Positions 53,353-63,475 of a DNA stretch of 64,000 bases are shown piece after piece (the first letter of the stretch is position 1; each line of letters starts with the position of its first letter). The position numbers and the translations under genes were made by a program. The DNA lies in the NCBI RefSeq assembly GCF_004014855.1, contig NZ_CP034930.1, positions 806,001-870,000 of the forward strand. Direction: 5' to 3'. The notes under the pieces are model-generated. The model had not been told where the DNA came from, ran no database searches, and saw only the letters and a list, made by a program, of their open reading frames with translations. Source of the stretch: Apibacter raozihei. Its GTDB lineage: Bacteria; Bacteroidota; Bacteroidia; Flavobacteriales; Weeksellaceae.

Positions 53353-54210
53353 TTATCCACTAATAAATTTATAAATTCGATGTAATATTTTATACAGAAA
53401 ATTATTTTCTATTAATTGAATTTTCTTTTGAAGTTTTAAATTGTTGTCTTTTAAGAAAATATTTTCATAGTTTAACTGAATTATATTAGGTATTTTTTCG
53501 TTGTTTAAATACAATTCGGAGTGTTTTTTAATTATATATCTAAAACTATAATTTTTTTTGTATTCATCTTTGTTAATATCCTGAATCATAGATCCTCCAT
53601 CTTTCATTCTGTAATAAAAACCTAAATAATCAAGTTTTAAAACTATCCCTTTATTATTCTTTAATAAATTAATCCAAAATTCCCAATCTTCATATCCAAA
53701 CTTCATGTTTATGTCATATCCGCCAACTTCTATAAAATCTGATTTTTTAAAAAAAGATGAACAGAAAATCATATTTTCTAGTAGAAGATTTACAAAACTA
53801 TATTGAGCTAAAATATAATCATCATTTCTTGTTCCAAAAAATTTAGCCTTACAATATATTATGCAAATATCTTGATCTTGTTTTATTTTGTTATAAGCTA
53901 ATTCAAGATATTTATCAGCAATTTTATCATCAGCATCCAAAGGCAATACCCACTCTCCTTGTGCAAATTTAATTCCATAATTTCTGGCTGAACTTAAACC
54001 TCCATTTTGTTTTTTTAAATACTTAAATCTATCATCTTTCAGACACCATAAATTTGCTATTTCTTGAGTATTATCTGGTGAACCATCATCAACAATTAAG
54101 CATTCCCAATTACTAAATGTTTGATTTAAAACTGAATTTAAGGATTCATCAAGATATTCTGCCTGATTATAGCAAGGGACAATAATTGATATAAATGGAC
54201 TATTTGTCAT
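53353..54210 (-). CDS. Family 2 glycosyltransferase
   Basis: 285 aa. 'ISIIVPCYNQAEYLDESLNS', 'WECLIVDDGSPDNTQEIANL', 'ARNYGIKFAQGEWVLPLDAD' (DAD metal site), 'FGYEDWEFWINLLKN'. Typical GT-A fold; the donor is unknown. It overlaps the preceding glycosyltransferase gene by 4 nt. Confidence 0.88.
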   Translation of the reverse strand: MTNSPFISIIVPCYNQAEYLDESLNSVLNQTFSNWECLIVDDGSPDNTQEIANLWCLKDDRFKYLKKQNGGLSSARNYGIKFAQGEWVLPLDADDKIADKYLELAYNKIKQDQDICIIYCKAKFFGTRNDDYILAQYSFVNLLLENMIFCSSFFKKSDFIEVGGYDINMKFGYEDWEFWINLLKNNKGIVLKLDYLGFYYRMKDGGSMIQDINKDEYKKNYSFRYIIKKHSELYLNNEKIPNIIQLNYENIFLKDNNLKLQKKIQLIENNFLYKILHRIYKFISG

Positions 54211-55106
54211 AGACTTTTACGATACAAAATTTTATTTTTAAGATTATAGATTTGATATGGAACTTTAAATTTCATAAAATAATAAAGTATATTTTTCTTT
54301 CCTTTATAATTTTTATACTCTTTGATAAGAGTGCTATCTACATAATTTCTTCTATATAACTCTACCATGTTTTTGGATATAATCTGAGCGTAGTCACCAT
54401 TTTTATCATTATAAATCTTAATCCTAACTATTTCGGTATCCATTTTTTCATTTTTTGAAAGATTATTTGCATGCTGCCTGTAATATCCTAATACCTCATC
54501 AACATAATCAAATTTATAATATTTAGAGTATCGTAATAGAAATTCATAATCTTCTACAAAATACTCAGTGTTATATGTACCAATTTTTTCATAAACTTCT
54601 TTTTTTACTAATGTCGTTAATGCTATGACAATATTATTTTGAAAAAGAATATCTCTTATTCTATTCTTATCAAACCCGAAATTTTTAAACAATAAGTTAC
54701 CTCCTATATTACCTTTTTCATCTATAAAACTAGCATTGCTGTAAACCAATTTGTATTCTTCTGGAAGCTCTTTGAATTTGTTTAATAGTTTTAAAAATAA
54801 ATTCGGATCCATAAAATCATCCGCAGCAATAATTTTAATGTATTCTCCTACAGATAATTTTATACATTCGTTCAATGTATTACAAAGTCCTATATTTTTA
54901 GTATGAAAAATTTTTTCAGCTTTAACGTTATGTTGATTTAACCAATTTTCGATAACATGAGTAGAGTTATCCTTTGAAAAATCATCGGCTATTATCAACT
55001 CCCAGTTTGAATATGTTTGATTTAAGAGACTACCCAAACACTCTTCAATATAGTCCGAATGATTATAACATACGATAATTACTGATATCAGAGGATCTTT
55101 TTTCAT
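54207..55106 (-). CDS. Family 2 glycosyltransferase
   Basis: 299 aa from ATG 55106 (MKKDPLISVIIVCYNHSDYI). A longer frame starts at 55163 but overlaps the aminotransferase gene by 56 nt. 'NWELIIADDFSKDNSTHV', 'GEYIKIIAADDFMDPNLFL' (ADD metal site), 'YFVEDYEFLLRYSKYY', 'LGYYRQHANNLS'. It is the first of four consecutive GT2 genes. Confidence 0.87.
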   Translation of the reverse strand: MKKDPLISVIIVCYNHSDYIEECLGSLLNQTYSNWELIIADDFSKDNSTHVIENWLNQHNVKAEKIFHTKNIGLCNTLNECIKLSVGEYIKIIAADDFMDPNLFLKLLNKFKELPEEYKLVYSNASFIDEKGNIGGNLLFKNFGFDKNRIRDILFQNNIVIALTTLVKKEVYEKIGTYNTEYFVEDYEFLLRYSKYYKFDYVDEVLGYYRQHANNLSKNEKMDTEIVRIKIYNDKNGDYAQIISKNMVELYRRNYVDSTLIKEYKNYKGKKNILYYFMKFKVPYQIYNLKNKILYRKSL

Positions 55107-55107
55107 G

Positions 55108-56214
55108 CTAATATTTATTAACAGATTCAATGATTTTATTAACCTCTTCACTATTAATAACACTGCTTATGGGTAAGCTTAGTACTTCATTACACAGATT
55201 TTCTGCTATAGGATAAGTTGTGTGATTATATTTTTGATAAGCTTGTTGTTTATGCGGAGGTATTGGATAATGAATCAAAGTCTGAATATTTTTTTCTTCA
55301 AGGTATTTTTGAAGCTCATCCCTATTGTTTGTTTTAATGACAAAAAGGTGCCAAACGTGATTTTTATTATTAATGCAATTTTCAATCTGAGGTAACGTTA
55401 TCTCAGAGTTTATTATTTCATTTAAATAGCGGGCTGCTACTATTCTTCTTTTTTGATTATCCTTGTCTATATATTTTAATTTGACATCCAGTACGGCTGA
55501 CTGTATTTCGTCTAATCGACTATTTAAGCCTATATATTGATTAACATACTTCTTATTTGATCCATAATTTGCCAAAGCTCTTATAGTTTTTGCTAAATCT
55601 TTATCATTGGTTGTAACAGCTCCTGCATCTCCTAATGCTCCTAAATTTTTACCCGGATAAAAACTAAATCCTGCAGCATCTCCTAAAGCTCCCGTTTTTA
55701 TTTGGTTCCACTCTGCCCCAATAGCCTGTGCATTATCCTCAATAATTTTTAAATTATACCTAGTAGCTATTTCTTTTAACTTCTCTGAATACACTACTTG
55801 TCCATACAAATGGACTATCATGATTGCTTTGGTTTTAGAAGTAATTTTTCCTTCTATTTTTTCAATGTCAATATTAAATGTAGTATTATCCGGTTCTACA
55901 AATACAGGAGTTAAATTATTGTCAGAGATAGCTAACACCGACGCAATGTAAGTATTGGAAGGTACAATTACTTCATCTCCATCTTTCATAAAGCCTAGTT
56001 CTTTATATCCCTTTAATATAAGCCTTAAAGCGTCTAAGCCATTAGCTACTCCTATTGCCTCATCAACTTTAATATAACTTTTAAGATTAGCCTCGAAATT
56101 TGCTACCTCTTCTCCTAACAGATACCATCCGGAACGAAAAACTTTCATTAGTCTTTCTTCTATTTCAGTTTGATATTGCAGATTGGTTTTCTGCAGATCT
56201 AAAAATTTTATCAT
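55108..56214 (-). CDS. DegT/DnrJ/EryC1 aminotransferase, FdtB-like
   Basis: 368 aa PLP enzyme. '[20 protein letters not shown]', '[14 protein letters not shown]', '[20 protein letters not shown]', '[16 protein letters not shown]' and the PLP Lys in '[20 protein letters not shown]'. The context (fdtA and an acetyltransferase in the same operon) indicates transamination of the 3-keto-6-deoxyhexose made by FdtA, giving dTDP-3-amino-3,6-dideoxyhexose. It precedes the first GT2 gene with a 1-nt gap and follows the KAS III gene by 4 nt. Confidence 0.88.
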   Translation of the reverse strand: MIKFLDLQKTNLQYQTEIEERLMKVFRSGWYLLGEEVANFEANLKSYIKVDEAIGVANGLDALRLILKGYKELGFMKDGDEVIVPSNTYIASVLAISDNNLTPVFVEPDNTTFNIDIEKIEGKITSKTKAIMIVHLYGQVVYSEKLKEIATRYNLKIIEDNAQAIGAEWNQIKTGALGDAAGFSFYPGKNLGALGDAGAVTTNDKDLAKTIRALANYGSNKKYVNQYIGLNSRLDEIQSAVLDVKLKYIDKDNQKRRIVAARYLNEIINSEITLPQIENCINNKNHVWHLFVIKTNNRDELQKYLEEKNIQTLIHYPIPPHKQQAYQKYNHTTYPIAENLCNEVLSLPISSVINSEEVNKIIESVNKY

Positions 56215-56218
56215 AATC

Positions 56219-57199
56219 TCAACTTTTATAGAGACATACTGCCCCCCATGAATAGCCTACACCAAATCCTGCTATAAGAATTTTATCTTTGTGATTATTA
56301 TTAGTTATTAAATTTTTTAAAGAAATAGGAATTGTAGATGATACAGTATTTCCATAATCTTCCATATCAATAATGAATTTATTATCTGGTATTTTAATTA
56401 ATTTTTTCAAATATTTTAGCATATATGTGTTTGCCTGATGAAACAAAAATTGATCAACAGAATCTAACGATTCGTTGTTTTTAGCCAAAGTACCAAAGAT
56501 TAGGTCCGGAACTACTTTTGCAGTAAATTTAAAAATTTCTGGGCCGTTCATAAACAGATAATCATCGCTAGGAAAGGAAGTATCACCTGTTTTATCATTT
56601 TGCATACCTCCATTTTTAATCATCAAATTTTCACACCCACTTCCGTCACCTCCTAAAGAAAATTCACCGATTTCGTATTCTCCATTATCTGAAATTAATG
56701 TAGCTGTAGCAGCATCACCAAATATGCTTCTATTTCCTTTATCTAAAGGATGTATATGTTTGGAATACATTTCAGATGTAACTAAAACTACATTTTTAGC
56801 AACCTTAGAAATTATTAATCCTTTAGCTAAGGTCAAGCCATAAATATATCCGGAACATCCTTGATTAATATCTATTGCGCCACAAGAAGTCGGTAACCCA
56901 GCTTTATTTTGTACAATACAAGCCGTAGCAGGTAAAAAATAATCGGGAGACTGAGTACAAATAATTAAATAGTCAATCTCTGACTTATTGATCTGAAATT
57001 CTGAGCAAAGATTTTGAATTGCTTCTATTGCCATATCAGAAACTTTCTGATCTTTACCTGCAATTCTTCTACTTTTAACTCCAATTTTAGAAATTATTTT
57101 GTCGTTGTTCCATTCAGGAAATAAATTCTCTATATCTTGGTTTGTAAATTTATTTTCAGGTAAATAATATGAAATATGTTTTATATATGCTTTCATCAT
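56219..57199 (-). CDS. 3-oxoacyl-ACP synthase III-like (KAS III) enzyme in the glycan operon
   Basis: 326 aa; the second Met ([17 protein letters not shown]) may be the true start. Thiolase fold with all three catalytic residues: Cys in '[20 protein letters not shown]', His in '[13 protein letters not shown]', Asn in '[16 protein letters not shown]'. FabH homologues inside O-antigen clusters often sit next to amino-sugar genes and may build a short acyl group for the amino sugar. It lies between the aminotransferase and the acetyltransferase genes, which fits such a role. Fatty-acid initiation is less likely here. Confidence 0.88.
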   Translation of the reverse strand: MMKAYIKHISYYLPENKFTNQDIENLFPEWNNDKIISKIGVKSRRIAGKDQKVSDMAIEAIQNLCSEFQINKSEIDYLIICTQSPDYFLPATACIVQNKAGLPTSCGAIDINQGCSGYIYGLTLAKGLIISKVAKNVVLVTSEMYSKHIHPLDKGNRSIFGDAATATLISDNGEYEIGEFSLGGDGSGCENLMIKNGGMQNDKTGDTSFPSDDYLFMNGPEIFKFTAKVVPDLIFGTLAKNNESLDSVDQFLFHQANTYMLKYLKKLIKIPDNKFIIDMEDYGNTVSSTIPISLKNLITNNNHKDKILIAGFGVGYSWGAVCLYKS

Positions 57200-57345
57200 A
57201 TTATTATTTTATTAATTTTAAAATTAATCAAATAGTCATTGAATAATTTTATATTTGTTTTTTTAGAATAAATATTCATAATGTAGACAGTAATATACAG
57301 ATTTTATAAATTTAACTATTTTATTTTATCAATTATATAAGTTTA

Positions 57346-57828
57346 TTAATATTTTATAATTCCTTCTTTAGAAATTACTCCTTTTTGTTTAGCTGGATTC
57401 CCATACCATACTGTATATGGAGGTACATCCTTGGTAATAACACTTCCGGCTCCTATTAAACTATAAGCTCCTATATTATTACCTGCTACTATGGTAGAGT
57501 TAGCACCAATTGATGCTCCTTTTTCTATTTTAGTTCTAATAAATTTTTCAGGGTATCTTTTGGATCTAGGAATTAAATCATTGGTGAAAGTTACATTTGG
57601 ACCTATAAAGACATTATCATCTATTTCAATCCCATCCCATAGTTGAACTCCAGACTTTATGGTGACATTGTCACCAATTTTCACATCATTTTCAATAAAA
57701 ACATTAAAATTGATGTTACAATTCGCTCCTATTGTTGCATGTTTTAATATGACAGAATATTGCCATATTTGGGTGCCTTCTCCTACATTTTCAGTCTGCA
57801 CTTCAGCGGTGGGATGAATTTTAATCAT
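57346..57828 (-). CDS. Hexapeptide-repeat N-acetyltransferase, FdtC-like
   Basis: 160 aa from ATG 57828, which overlaps the fdtA stop by 8 nt; a longer frame from 57876 would sit inside fdtA. Left-handed beta-helix repeats: '[14 protein letters not shown]', '[20 protein letters not shown]', '[19 protein letters not shown]', '[20 protein letters not shown]', '[16 protein letters not shown]'. Such enzymes acetylate the 3-amino group in dTDP-Fuc3N. The 'PRSKRYPEK' loop is shared with WbpD/FdtC types. Confidence 0.88.
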   Translation of the reverse strand: MIKIHPTAEVQTENVGEGTQIWQYSVILKHATIGANCNINFNVFIENDVKIGDNVTIKSGVQLWDGIEIDDNVFIGPNVTFTNDLIPRSKRYPEKFIRTKIEKGASIGANSTIVAGNNIGAYSLIGAGSVITKDVPPYTVWYGNPAKQKGVISKEGIIKY

Positions 57829-58228
57829 TTTTATAATTTTTAAACTCTGTATAGTCTCTGAAATAATCTTGTTCATTATATTGTTCTGATGCTAAACATA
57901 AAAGCACTGCATTATGGGAAAATCTAATATCCCTCCAGATGAGCTTAGGAATATATAATCCTTTATTTGGGGAATCAAGTACAAAGTCAAATTTTCTCCC
58001 TTCAATGTCTTCTGTATTGAACTCAATAGTACCTGATACAGCAAAAATAATTTGTTGTAATTTTTTATGTGCATGACCTCCTCTTATGATATCTTGCGGA
58101 ATATAATAAGTCCAGTATACTCTTTCAATTTTAAAAGGTACATTTTTTTGCGCTTCTGCTACTGTAATAAAACCTAGTTGAGATGAGCCAATTTTATTAA
58201 ACTCAATTATTTGAGGAGTTTTATACAT
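57821..58228 (-). CDS. fdtA: dTDP-6-deoxy-hex-4-ulose 3,4-ketoisomerase FdtA
   Basis: 135 aa cupin. '[20 protein letters not shown]', '[20 protein letters not shown]', '[20 protein letters not shown]', '[20 protein letters not shown]' and the end '[16 protein letters not shown]' are diagnostic for FdtA/QdtA-type isomerases, including the catalytic His pair (GGHAH). It converts the RmlB product (4-keto) to the 3-keto sugar. FdtA against QdtA cannot be separated by eye. It overlaps tagD by 8 nt. Confidence 0.9.
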   Translation of the reverse strand: MYKTPQIIEFNKIGSSQLGFITVAEAQKNVPFKIERVYWTYYIPQDIIRGGHAHKKLQQIIFAVSGTIEFNTEDIEGRKFDFVLDSPNKGLYIPKLIWRDIRFSHNAVLLCLASEQYNEQDYFRDYTEFKNYKND

Positions 58229-58610
58229 TTTTTAAGTCATTTTTTATTTTGGTCGTTGAAATATTTTCAGTTCTTGTTAAATATACAACTTCACAATATT
58301 CTTTTAAAAAATCAAATTTATCTTTCCAATCATCTCCCATGACAAATACATCTGCATTATATTTAGTAACGTCACTGATTTTTTGTTCCCAATTATCCTC
58401 TTTTATAACCTGATCCACATATTTAATTGACTCTAGTATATATTTTCTTTCTTCAAATGTATAATAGCTTTTTTTTCCTTTTAGTTCGTTAAATTCATCT
58501 GAAGATACCGCTACTATAAGATAGTCACCTAATTCTTTGGCTCTTTTCAATATATTTATATGACCTCTGTGAATTAAATCAAAAGTACCATATGTAATAA
58601 CTTTTTTCAT
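58221..58610 (-). CDS. tagD: Glycerol-3-phosphate cytidylyltransferase
   Basis: 129 aa, the full TagD size. 'VITYGTFDLIHRGHINILKR' (HxGH motif), 'LIVAVSSDEFNELKGKKSYY', 'FEERKYILESIKYVDQVI', 'DVFVMGDDWKDKFDFL', and the end 'TRTENISTTKIKNDL' (ISTT motif). It makes CDP-glycerol, the donor used by the glycerophosphotransferase encoded next to it. In Gram-positives this feeds teichoic acid; here it must serve a capsule or O-antigen. Confidence 0.95.
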   Translation of the reverse strand: MKKVITYGTFDLIHRGHINILKRAKELGDYLIVAVSSDEFNELKGKKSYYTFEERKYILESIKYVDQVIKEDNWEQKISDVTKYNADVFVMGDDWKDKFDFLKEYCEVVYLTRTENISTTKIKNDLKNV

Positions 58611-59902
58611 TCTATTTGTTCTTTAATATAATTATAAATATTATGAGAAGCTAAATTATTTCCTGGCGGTAAAAGATAATTTTTTTTAAATATTTCTCTT
58701 TCTTCTTTTTTAGGATCTTCTCCATCTAAAACTTGTTTGATAAACAAGTCAATTTCATCATAATTTTTTGCTAAGTAATGTACACTATAAGCCATAACGC
58801 CAAATGTGTTTAGTCTTTTGCATATAGAATCGTCTATATCCGTTCTTAACACCGGTTTGCTAGTATATAAATATTCTATTAAAAAGGAACCAGAATCATG
58901 TATCATTGCATCTGATGTTTTAAACAAATCTACATAATCGCTATCATTTAAATTTCCATAAGCATGAGCTGACCATTTTTGATAGTAACGATCTGTCCTT
59001 TCTTTTCCCCATTTTTCATGCTCATACAGCTTTATTTTTAACAAAGGGTGAGGTTTAAAAACAATTTCTAACTTTCCTTTATATTGGTCTAAAATTTTAA
59101 ATATATAATCATAATAAACTAAAAAAGAGGAAAAGCTAATAAAATTTTTATCATCATCAATGGTATGATGAGGAGCCCATATTAGTTTTTTTGTGTTTTT
59201 ATGTTTCCAAAATATACTCTTATCAATATTCTTATCCTCTAACAAAAAGTCATCTGTTCCTGGAAAACCTGTAACTACGACATTTTTTCCTCGATTTCTA
59301 GCTATATCTACCGAGTACTTTTTATGAATATCTGTTTCAGCAAATATTTTCCATACCTGATTATGAAAATCCTGATCATGAAATAAATTTAACATATGTG
59401 AATTACCAAAATTATAGGGAACATAACCAGTTAAATAATTTTTATAATTCTCAATTAAATATTCAGGTTTTGATAACCTATGTGGATTAGTAAAAAATAT
59501 TATATCTGGTTTTAATTCCTTTTCAACATTAATCCATGTACCATCTTTATTCAATGCTTTTTTTATACGATATCCTTTTGATTTAAATCCTTCATATGCC
59601 TTGTCCATATACTCAACCATGATTTCATTCCCATAAGATTCGTATGGGCAAACCAATATCAATGGCTCAAATCTTTCATCATTTTCAAATAATTTATACA
59701 ATAAGCTATATTTCCAAACAGGTTCGTGAATTAAAAAAAATAAAACATTAATTTTTTGATTTTTCCTATACTTTTTTCTAATTTTTCTTAACGATTGACT
59801 ATGTAAAAAATTAATTCTAGCTAATTGAAGTTTGAAATATTTATTATTACCCAATATTCGTTTGACTAATTGGATTATATGTTTTATCGTTTTTTTTACC
59901 AT
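58607..59902 (-). CDS. CDP-glycerol glycerophosphotransferase family protein
   Basis: About 431 aa from ATG 59902, 1 nt after the wzt stop; an alternative ATG at 59917 overlaps wzt. A membrane-associated basic N-terminus is followed by TagB/TagF-like blocks: 'LIWAPHHTIDDDKNFISFSS', 'GKLEIVFKPHPLLKIKLYEH', 'ADAMIHDSGSFLIEYLYT'-like DSGSFLIEYLY, 'SKPVLRTDID'. The His and Asp-Ser-Gly-Ser motifs are those of glycerophosphotransferases. It would add phosphoglycerol (single residues or a chain) to the polysaccharide using CDP-glycerol from TagD. Confidence 0.85.
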   Translation of the reverse strand: MVKKTIKHIIQLVKRILGNNKYFKLQLARINFLHSQSLRKIRKKYRKNQKINVLFFLIHEPVWKYSLLYKLFENDERFEPLILVCPYESYGNEIMVEYMDKAYEGFKSKGYRIKKALNKDGTWINVEKELKPDIIFFTNPHRLSKPEYLIENYKNYLTGYVPYNFGNSHMLNLFHDQDFHNQVWKIFAETDIHKKYSVDIARNRGKNVVVTGFPGTDDFLLEDKNIDKSIFWKHKNTKKLIWAPHHTIDDDKNFISFSSFLVYYDYIFKILDQYKGKLEIVFKPHPLLKIKLYEHEKWGKERTDRYYQKWSAHAYGNLNDSDYVDLFKTSDAMIHDSGSFLIEYLYTSKPVLRTDIDDSICKRLNTFGVMAYSVHYLAKNYDEIDLFIKQVLDGEDPKKEEREIFKKNYLLPPGNNLASHNIYNYIKEQIE

Positions 59903-59903
59903 A

Positions 59904-61175
59904 TTAAAGAAAGTCAATGTGATATTCTATTTCGGGTATTACAGCTCCTGGCAACCGATCTGGATTGACATTATTTTTTGTGATTTTTGGAATAATTTCA
60001 AATTGAAATAAATTTTCATCAAAATCTGCTATAAGAACACCTTTTTCTCCAAACCATACTTTAATTTTGTAAAAACCTTGGTTTAATAAAGGATAAGGAA
60101 TAGATATATTTATTTTATATATACCATCTTTAGAATCTCCTTGTGCTAAGGGCTGAACCATTGTAAACATTACAGAATCATATTGATTAAGTATTTTAGC
60201 ATTAAAGCCTACGGTTGTTTCTTTTTTAAAATTTCTTATAACAAAACTTAAGTCAAATCCTGAAGTTGTATCTAATAATTCATTCTTATGTCCTTTAATA
60301 TCAAATCCTACTATTTTTATATTTTGATTTCCAGGAGCTTCTTCTTCGTTCCATTCTCTAGAGCCGAAAGTATCTTTAACTCCTGTATTCAAATAATGTT
60401 CAACTACCTGTTTAGTAGAACCTATTAAATCAATCATTCCATTTTTAAGAAAAATGCCACTTGTGCATAGTTTTTCTACTGCTGCCATATTATGACTAAC
60501 AAAAAGTACTGTTCTTCCCTCACCTTTTGAAACATCCCCCATTTTACCTAAACATTTTTTTTGGAATTCTGCATCTCCTACCGCCAAAACTTCATCTACA
60601 ATTAATATTTCAGATTCTAAATATGCCGCAACAGCAAATGCTAACCGTACATACATTCCGGAAGAGTATCTTTTAACAGGGGTATCTATATATCTTTCAC
60701 ATCCTGAAAAATCTACTATTTCATCAAATTTACGTCTGATTTCACGACGTGTCATTCCTAAAATAGCTCCATTCAAAAAAATATTTTCCCTTCCAGTCAT
60801 TTCTGGATTAAATCCTGTTCCTACTTCTAATAATGAGGCTATACGTCCATTAATTTTAAAATTACCTGTAGTGGGCTTGGTAACTTTGCTTAGAAGCTTT
60901 AAAAGGGTTGATTTCCCTGCACCATTTCTTCCTATAATTCCTACGGCCTCTCCTTTTTCAATTTCAAAGTTTATATTTTTTAATGACCAAACATAATCTG
61001 TATCTCCTTTGTGAGTACGATCGTTTATTTCACCAATTTTCAGATATGGATCTTCTTTTCCTTTCAAACTAGCCCACCACCTGTTTAAGTCGTGAACAAT
61101 GGTTCCTGTTCCTACTTGTCCCAGACGATATTGTTTAGATATATTTTCAGCTTTAATTGCTAATAATTTACTCAT
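59904..61175 (-). CDS. wzt: Polysaccharide ABC exporter ATPase with C-terminal glycan-binding domain (Wzt type)
   Basis: 423 aa. Residues 1-255 are the ATPase: Walker A 'GIIGRNGAGKSTLLKLLSKV', signature 'PVKRYSSGMYVRLAFAVAAY' and Walker B 'ILIVDEVLAVGDAEFQKKC'. Residues about 265-423 form the Wzt_C-like beta-sandwich ('IKIVGFDIKGHKNELLDTTS', 'FDLSFVIRNFKKETTVGFNA', 'YKIKVWFGEKGVLIAD'). That domain in O9a-type Wzt recognises the capped non-reducing end and so sets chain length. The exporter is therefore the ABC-dependent, not the Wzx/Wzy, route. Confidence 0.94.
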   Translation of the reverse strand: MSKLLAIKAENISKQYRLGQVGTGTIVHDLNRWWASLKGKEDPYLKIGEINDRTHKGDTDYVWSLKNINFEIEKGEAVGIIGRNGAGKSTLLKLLSKVTKPTTGNFKINGRIASLLEVGTGFNPEMTGRENIFLNGAILGMTRREIRRKFDEIVDFSGCERYIDTPVKRYSSGMYVRLAFAVAAYLESEILIVDEVLAVGDAEFQKKCLGKMGDVSKGEGRTVLFVSHNMAAVEKLCTSGIFLKNGMIDLIGSTKQVVEHYLNTGVKDTFGSREWNEEEAPGNQNIKIVGFDIKGHKNELLDTTSGFDLSFVIRNFKKETTVGFNAKILNQYDSVMFTMVQPLAQGDSKDGIYKINISIPYPLLNQGFYKIKVWFGEKGVLIADFDENLFQFEIIPKITKNNVNPDRLPGAVIPEIEYHIDFL

Positions 61176-61195
61176 ATAAAAATTGTTTAATAGGC

Positions 61196-62062
61196 TTAAA
61201 CCGTATCCATAAAACTTTTTTGTACTTTATTAAAAACTATTATACCTATAAAAAATATAATAAAAATTACTAAAGTAGAATATAATAACATGCCAGTATC
61301 AAATTCACCAACACCTAAATAACCGTATTTAAAACATTCAAATATACCTGTTAAAGGGTTAATGTCCATTAACCATTTATATTTTTTCGGAAATGAAGAT
61401 ATAGGCACTATGACTGGAGTGAGGTACATATAAAGTGATACACCAAAACCTAAGAGCATCGACAAATCTTTATATTTGGTAGTCATAGAAGAAAAAATCA
61501 TTCCAACTCCCATAGCAAATGCAGCCATTAGCAAAATTAAAAAGGGCGTAAATAAAATCCAAAGATTAGGTTGTATTTGTCCTTCGAAATAGTAATATAA
61601 TACTATGACTATAAAAAGAATATATTGAACAAAAAATCTCATCAAGTTAGACAATACTATTGAAATTGGCATTACTAATCTCGGAAAATACACCTTCCCA
61701 AATACTACTGCATTACCCACAAATACATTTGAAGTACTGTTTAAACAAGATGAAAAATAATTCCATAATGTTACTCCTGCTAAATAAAATGCCAACATTG
61801 GGGCTCCATCTGTAGATAACCCTGCTACTCTACCAAATATAATTATATACATTAATGTAGTAAGTATAGGGTTAACAAAAAACCAAATGGGACCTAAAAT
61901 AGTTTGCTTAAATGAAGTTATAAAATCCTTTTTTACAAGCATGTATATTAAATCTCTATATCTCCAGACTTCATTCAAATTTAAATCAAGTAAAGAATGT
62001 TTCGAAGATATCTCATCTGTCCAAACCTGTTCTTCTTTGTTATTTTTTAATGTATTATCCAT
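61196..62062 (-). CDS. wzm: Polysaccharide ABC exporter permease (Wzm type)
   Basis: 288 aa with six membrane helices. 'EVWRYRDLIYMLVKKDFITS' leads into 'QTILGPIWFFVNPILTTLMY', then 'FYLAGVTLWNYFSSCLNSTS', 'VYFPRLVMPISIVLSNLMRF', and 'MDINPLTGIFECFKYGYLG'. Typical ABC2-type permease. It lies 20 nt ahead of wzt and 6 nt after rmlA. It transports the finished, undecaprenyl-linked glycan across the inner membrane. Confidence 0.94.
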   Translation of the reverse strand: MDNTLKNNKEEQVWTDEISSKHSLLDLNLNEVWRYRDLIYMLVKKDFITSFKQTILGPIWFFVNPILTTLMYIIIFGRVAGLSTDGAPMLAFYLAGVTLWNYFSSCLNSTSNVFVGNAVVFGKVYFPRLVMPISIVLSNLMRFFVQYILFIVIVLYYYFEGQIQPNLWILFTPFLILLMAAFAMGVGMIFSSMTTKYKDLSMLLGFGVSLYMYLTPVIVPISSFPKKYKWLMDINPLTGIFECFKYGYLGVGEFDTGMLLYSTLVIFIIFFIGIIVFNKVQKSFMDTV

Positions 62063-62068
62063 TAATTT

Positions 62069-62938
62069 TTAGTGTTTATGATAAGTAATATTTTTTAGAT
62101 AGGAACCATATCCGCTTTTTCCATACTTATCAGCAATTTCATGCAATTTTTCTCTTGATATGAAACCTCTTTTAAAAGCGGTTTCTTCAATACAGCCTAT
62201 TTTTATTCCCTGTCTTTTCTCAATTACCCGAATATATTCTGTTGCATCATGTAAAGAATCAAAAGTTCCAGTATCGAGCCAGGCCGTCCCTCTATCTAAA
62301 ACTCCGACTTCTAAATCACCTGTTTTAAGATATTCTTTATTGACATCTGTAATTTCATATTCTCCTCTTTTAGAGGGCTGTAAATTTTTAGCAATTTTTA
62401 CTACCTTGTTATCATAAAAATATAATCCGGGAACCGCATAGTTTGACTTAGGTATTTCTGGCTTTTCTTCAATAGAAATTGCTTTCATATTTTCATCAAA
62501 TTCAACTACGCCATATCGTTCCGGATCGTTTACGTGATAAGCAAAAACCACTGCTCCATTTAATTGGGTTTTCTCTCTTAATAATTTCCCTAATCCAGAA
62601 CCATAAAAAATATTATCTCCTAATATTAATGCAACAGAATCTTTCCCTATAAATTGTTCTCCTATAACAAATGCTTGAGCAAGGCCATTAGGTTCATATT
62701 GTATTTCATAAGTAAGCTTACACCCTAAATCTGAACCATCTCCTAAAAGTTTCTTAAATCCTTCCTGATCATGTGGGGTGGTTATTATTAATATTTCTGT
62801 AATATCCGCATCAAGCAAAACAGACAAAGGATAATAAATCATGGGTTTATCATAAACAGGCATCAGCTGTTTACTAACAGCAATAGTTAATGGGTATAAT
62901 CTTGTTCCCGAACCTCCGGCCAATATAATTCCTTTCAT
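62069..62938 (-). CDS. rmlA: Glucose-1-phosphate thymidylyltransferase RmlA
   Basis: 289 aa. '[20 protein letters not shown]', '[20 protein letters not shown]', '[20 protein letters not shown]', '[19 protein letters not shown]', '[20 protein letters not shown]', '[17 protein letters not shown]'. It makes dTDP-glucose from glucose-1-phosphate and dTTP. Together with RmlB it supplies dTDP-4-keto-6-deoxyglucose to FdtA. rmlC and rmlD are not present in the window. Confidence 0.97.
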   Translation of the reverse strand: MKGIILAGGSGTRLYPLTIAVSKQLMPVYDKPMIYYPLSVLLDADITEILIITTPHDQEGFKKLLGDGSDLGCKLTYEIQYEPNGLAQAFVIGEQFIGKDSVALILGDNIFYGSGLGKLLREKTQLNGAVVFAYHVNDPERYGVVEFDENMKAISIEEKPEIPKSNYAVPGLYFYDNKVVKIAKNLQPSKRGEYEITDVNKEYLKTGDLEVGVLDRGTAWLDTGTFDSLHDATEYIRVIEKRQGIKIGCIEETAFKRGFISREKLHEIADKYGKSGYGSYLKNITYHKH

Positions 62939-62939
62939 A

Positions 62940-63464
62940 TTATTTTATAATAAATCCTTTAAATATTTTATTAAAATCAGATCTGTCCGATTTGTTTTTT
63001 AAATCAACGGCCTGAACAATCACTGTGTTTTTTTGAACTTCAAAAATATATATATCTCCATATACTTTTGCATTTTTAGTATCATCTGCTACATATGAAC
63101 TAACTAAAACTTCAAACCCTGCTAATTTTGATTTGATTTTATCTTCGGTTACTTTAAAATTGACTTTTTGATAATAAAATTTCAACTTATTGATTTGATC
63201 ATTCATTGTTGAATCAAAAGAAAGTGGTTTTCTATAGATAGTAATTCCTATCGTATTTTCTATTTGATAATTCCCAACTTTATCTAACTCCAAATATCTT
63301 ACTTCATTATTAATACTGTCTTGTTTTACACTCCATCCTATCGGTAATGTAAAAGCCAGATTTTCTTTTTCATACTTTTTTTCTTCAGGTATTTGCTCTT
63401 GTTTTTGAGAACAGGAACAAGCAATGAATATTATTGTAAAAAATAGTATTTGTATATTTTTCAT
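62940..63464 (-). CDS. Lipoprotein inserted between rmlB and rmlA
   Basis: 174 aa lipoprotein ([18 protein letters not shown]; lipobox IACS/ACSC). The mature part starts Glu/Gln/Lys-rich and then reads '[20 protein letters not shown]', '[20 protein letters not shown]', '[20 protein letters not shown]', '[20 protein letters not shown]'. The pattern resembles PsbP/DUF1795-like lipoproteins with one small alpha-beta domain. Function unknown. It splits the usual rmlBA pair (1 nt before rmlA, 11 nt after rmlB), so it is co-transcribed with the sugar genes. Confidence 0.75.
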   Translation of the reverse strand: MKNIQILFFTIIFIACSCSQKQEQIPEEKKYEKENLAFTLPIGWSVKQDSINNEVRYLELDKVGNYQIENTIGITIYRKPLSFDSTMNDQINKLKFYYQKVNFKVTEDKIKSKLAGFEVLVSSYVADDTKNAKVYGDIYIFEVQKNTVIVQAVDLKNKSDRSDFNKIFKGFIIK

Positions 63465-63475
63465 CTCCTTTGAAA

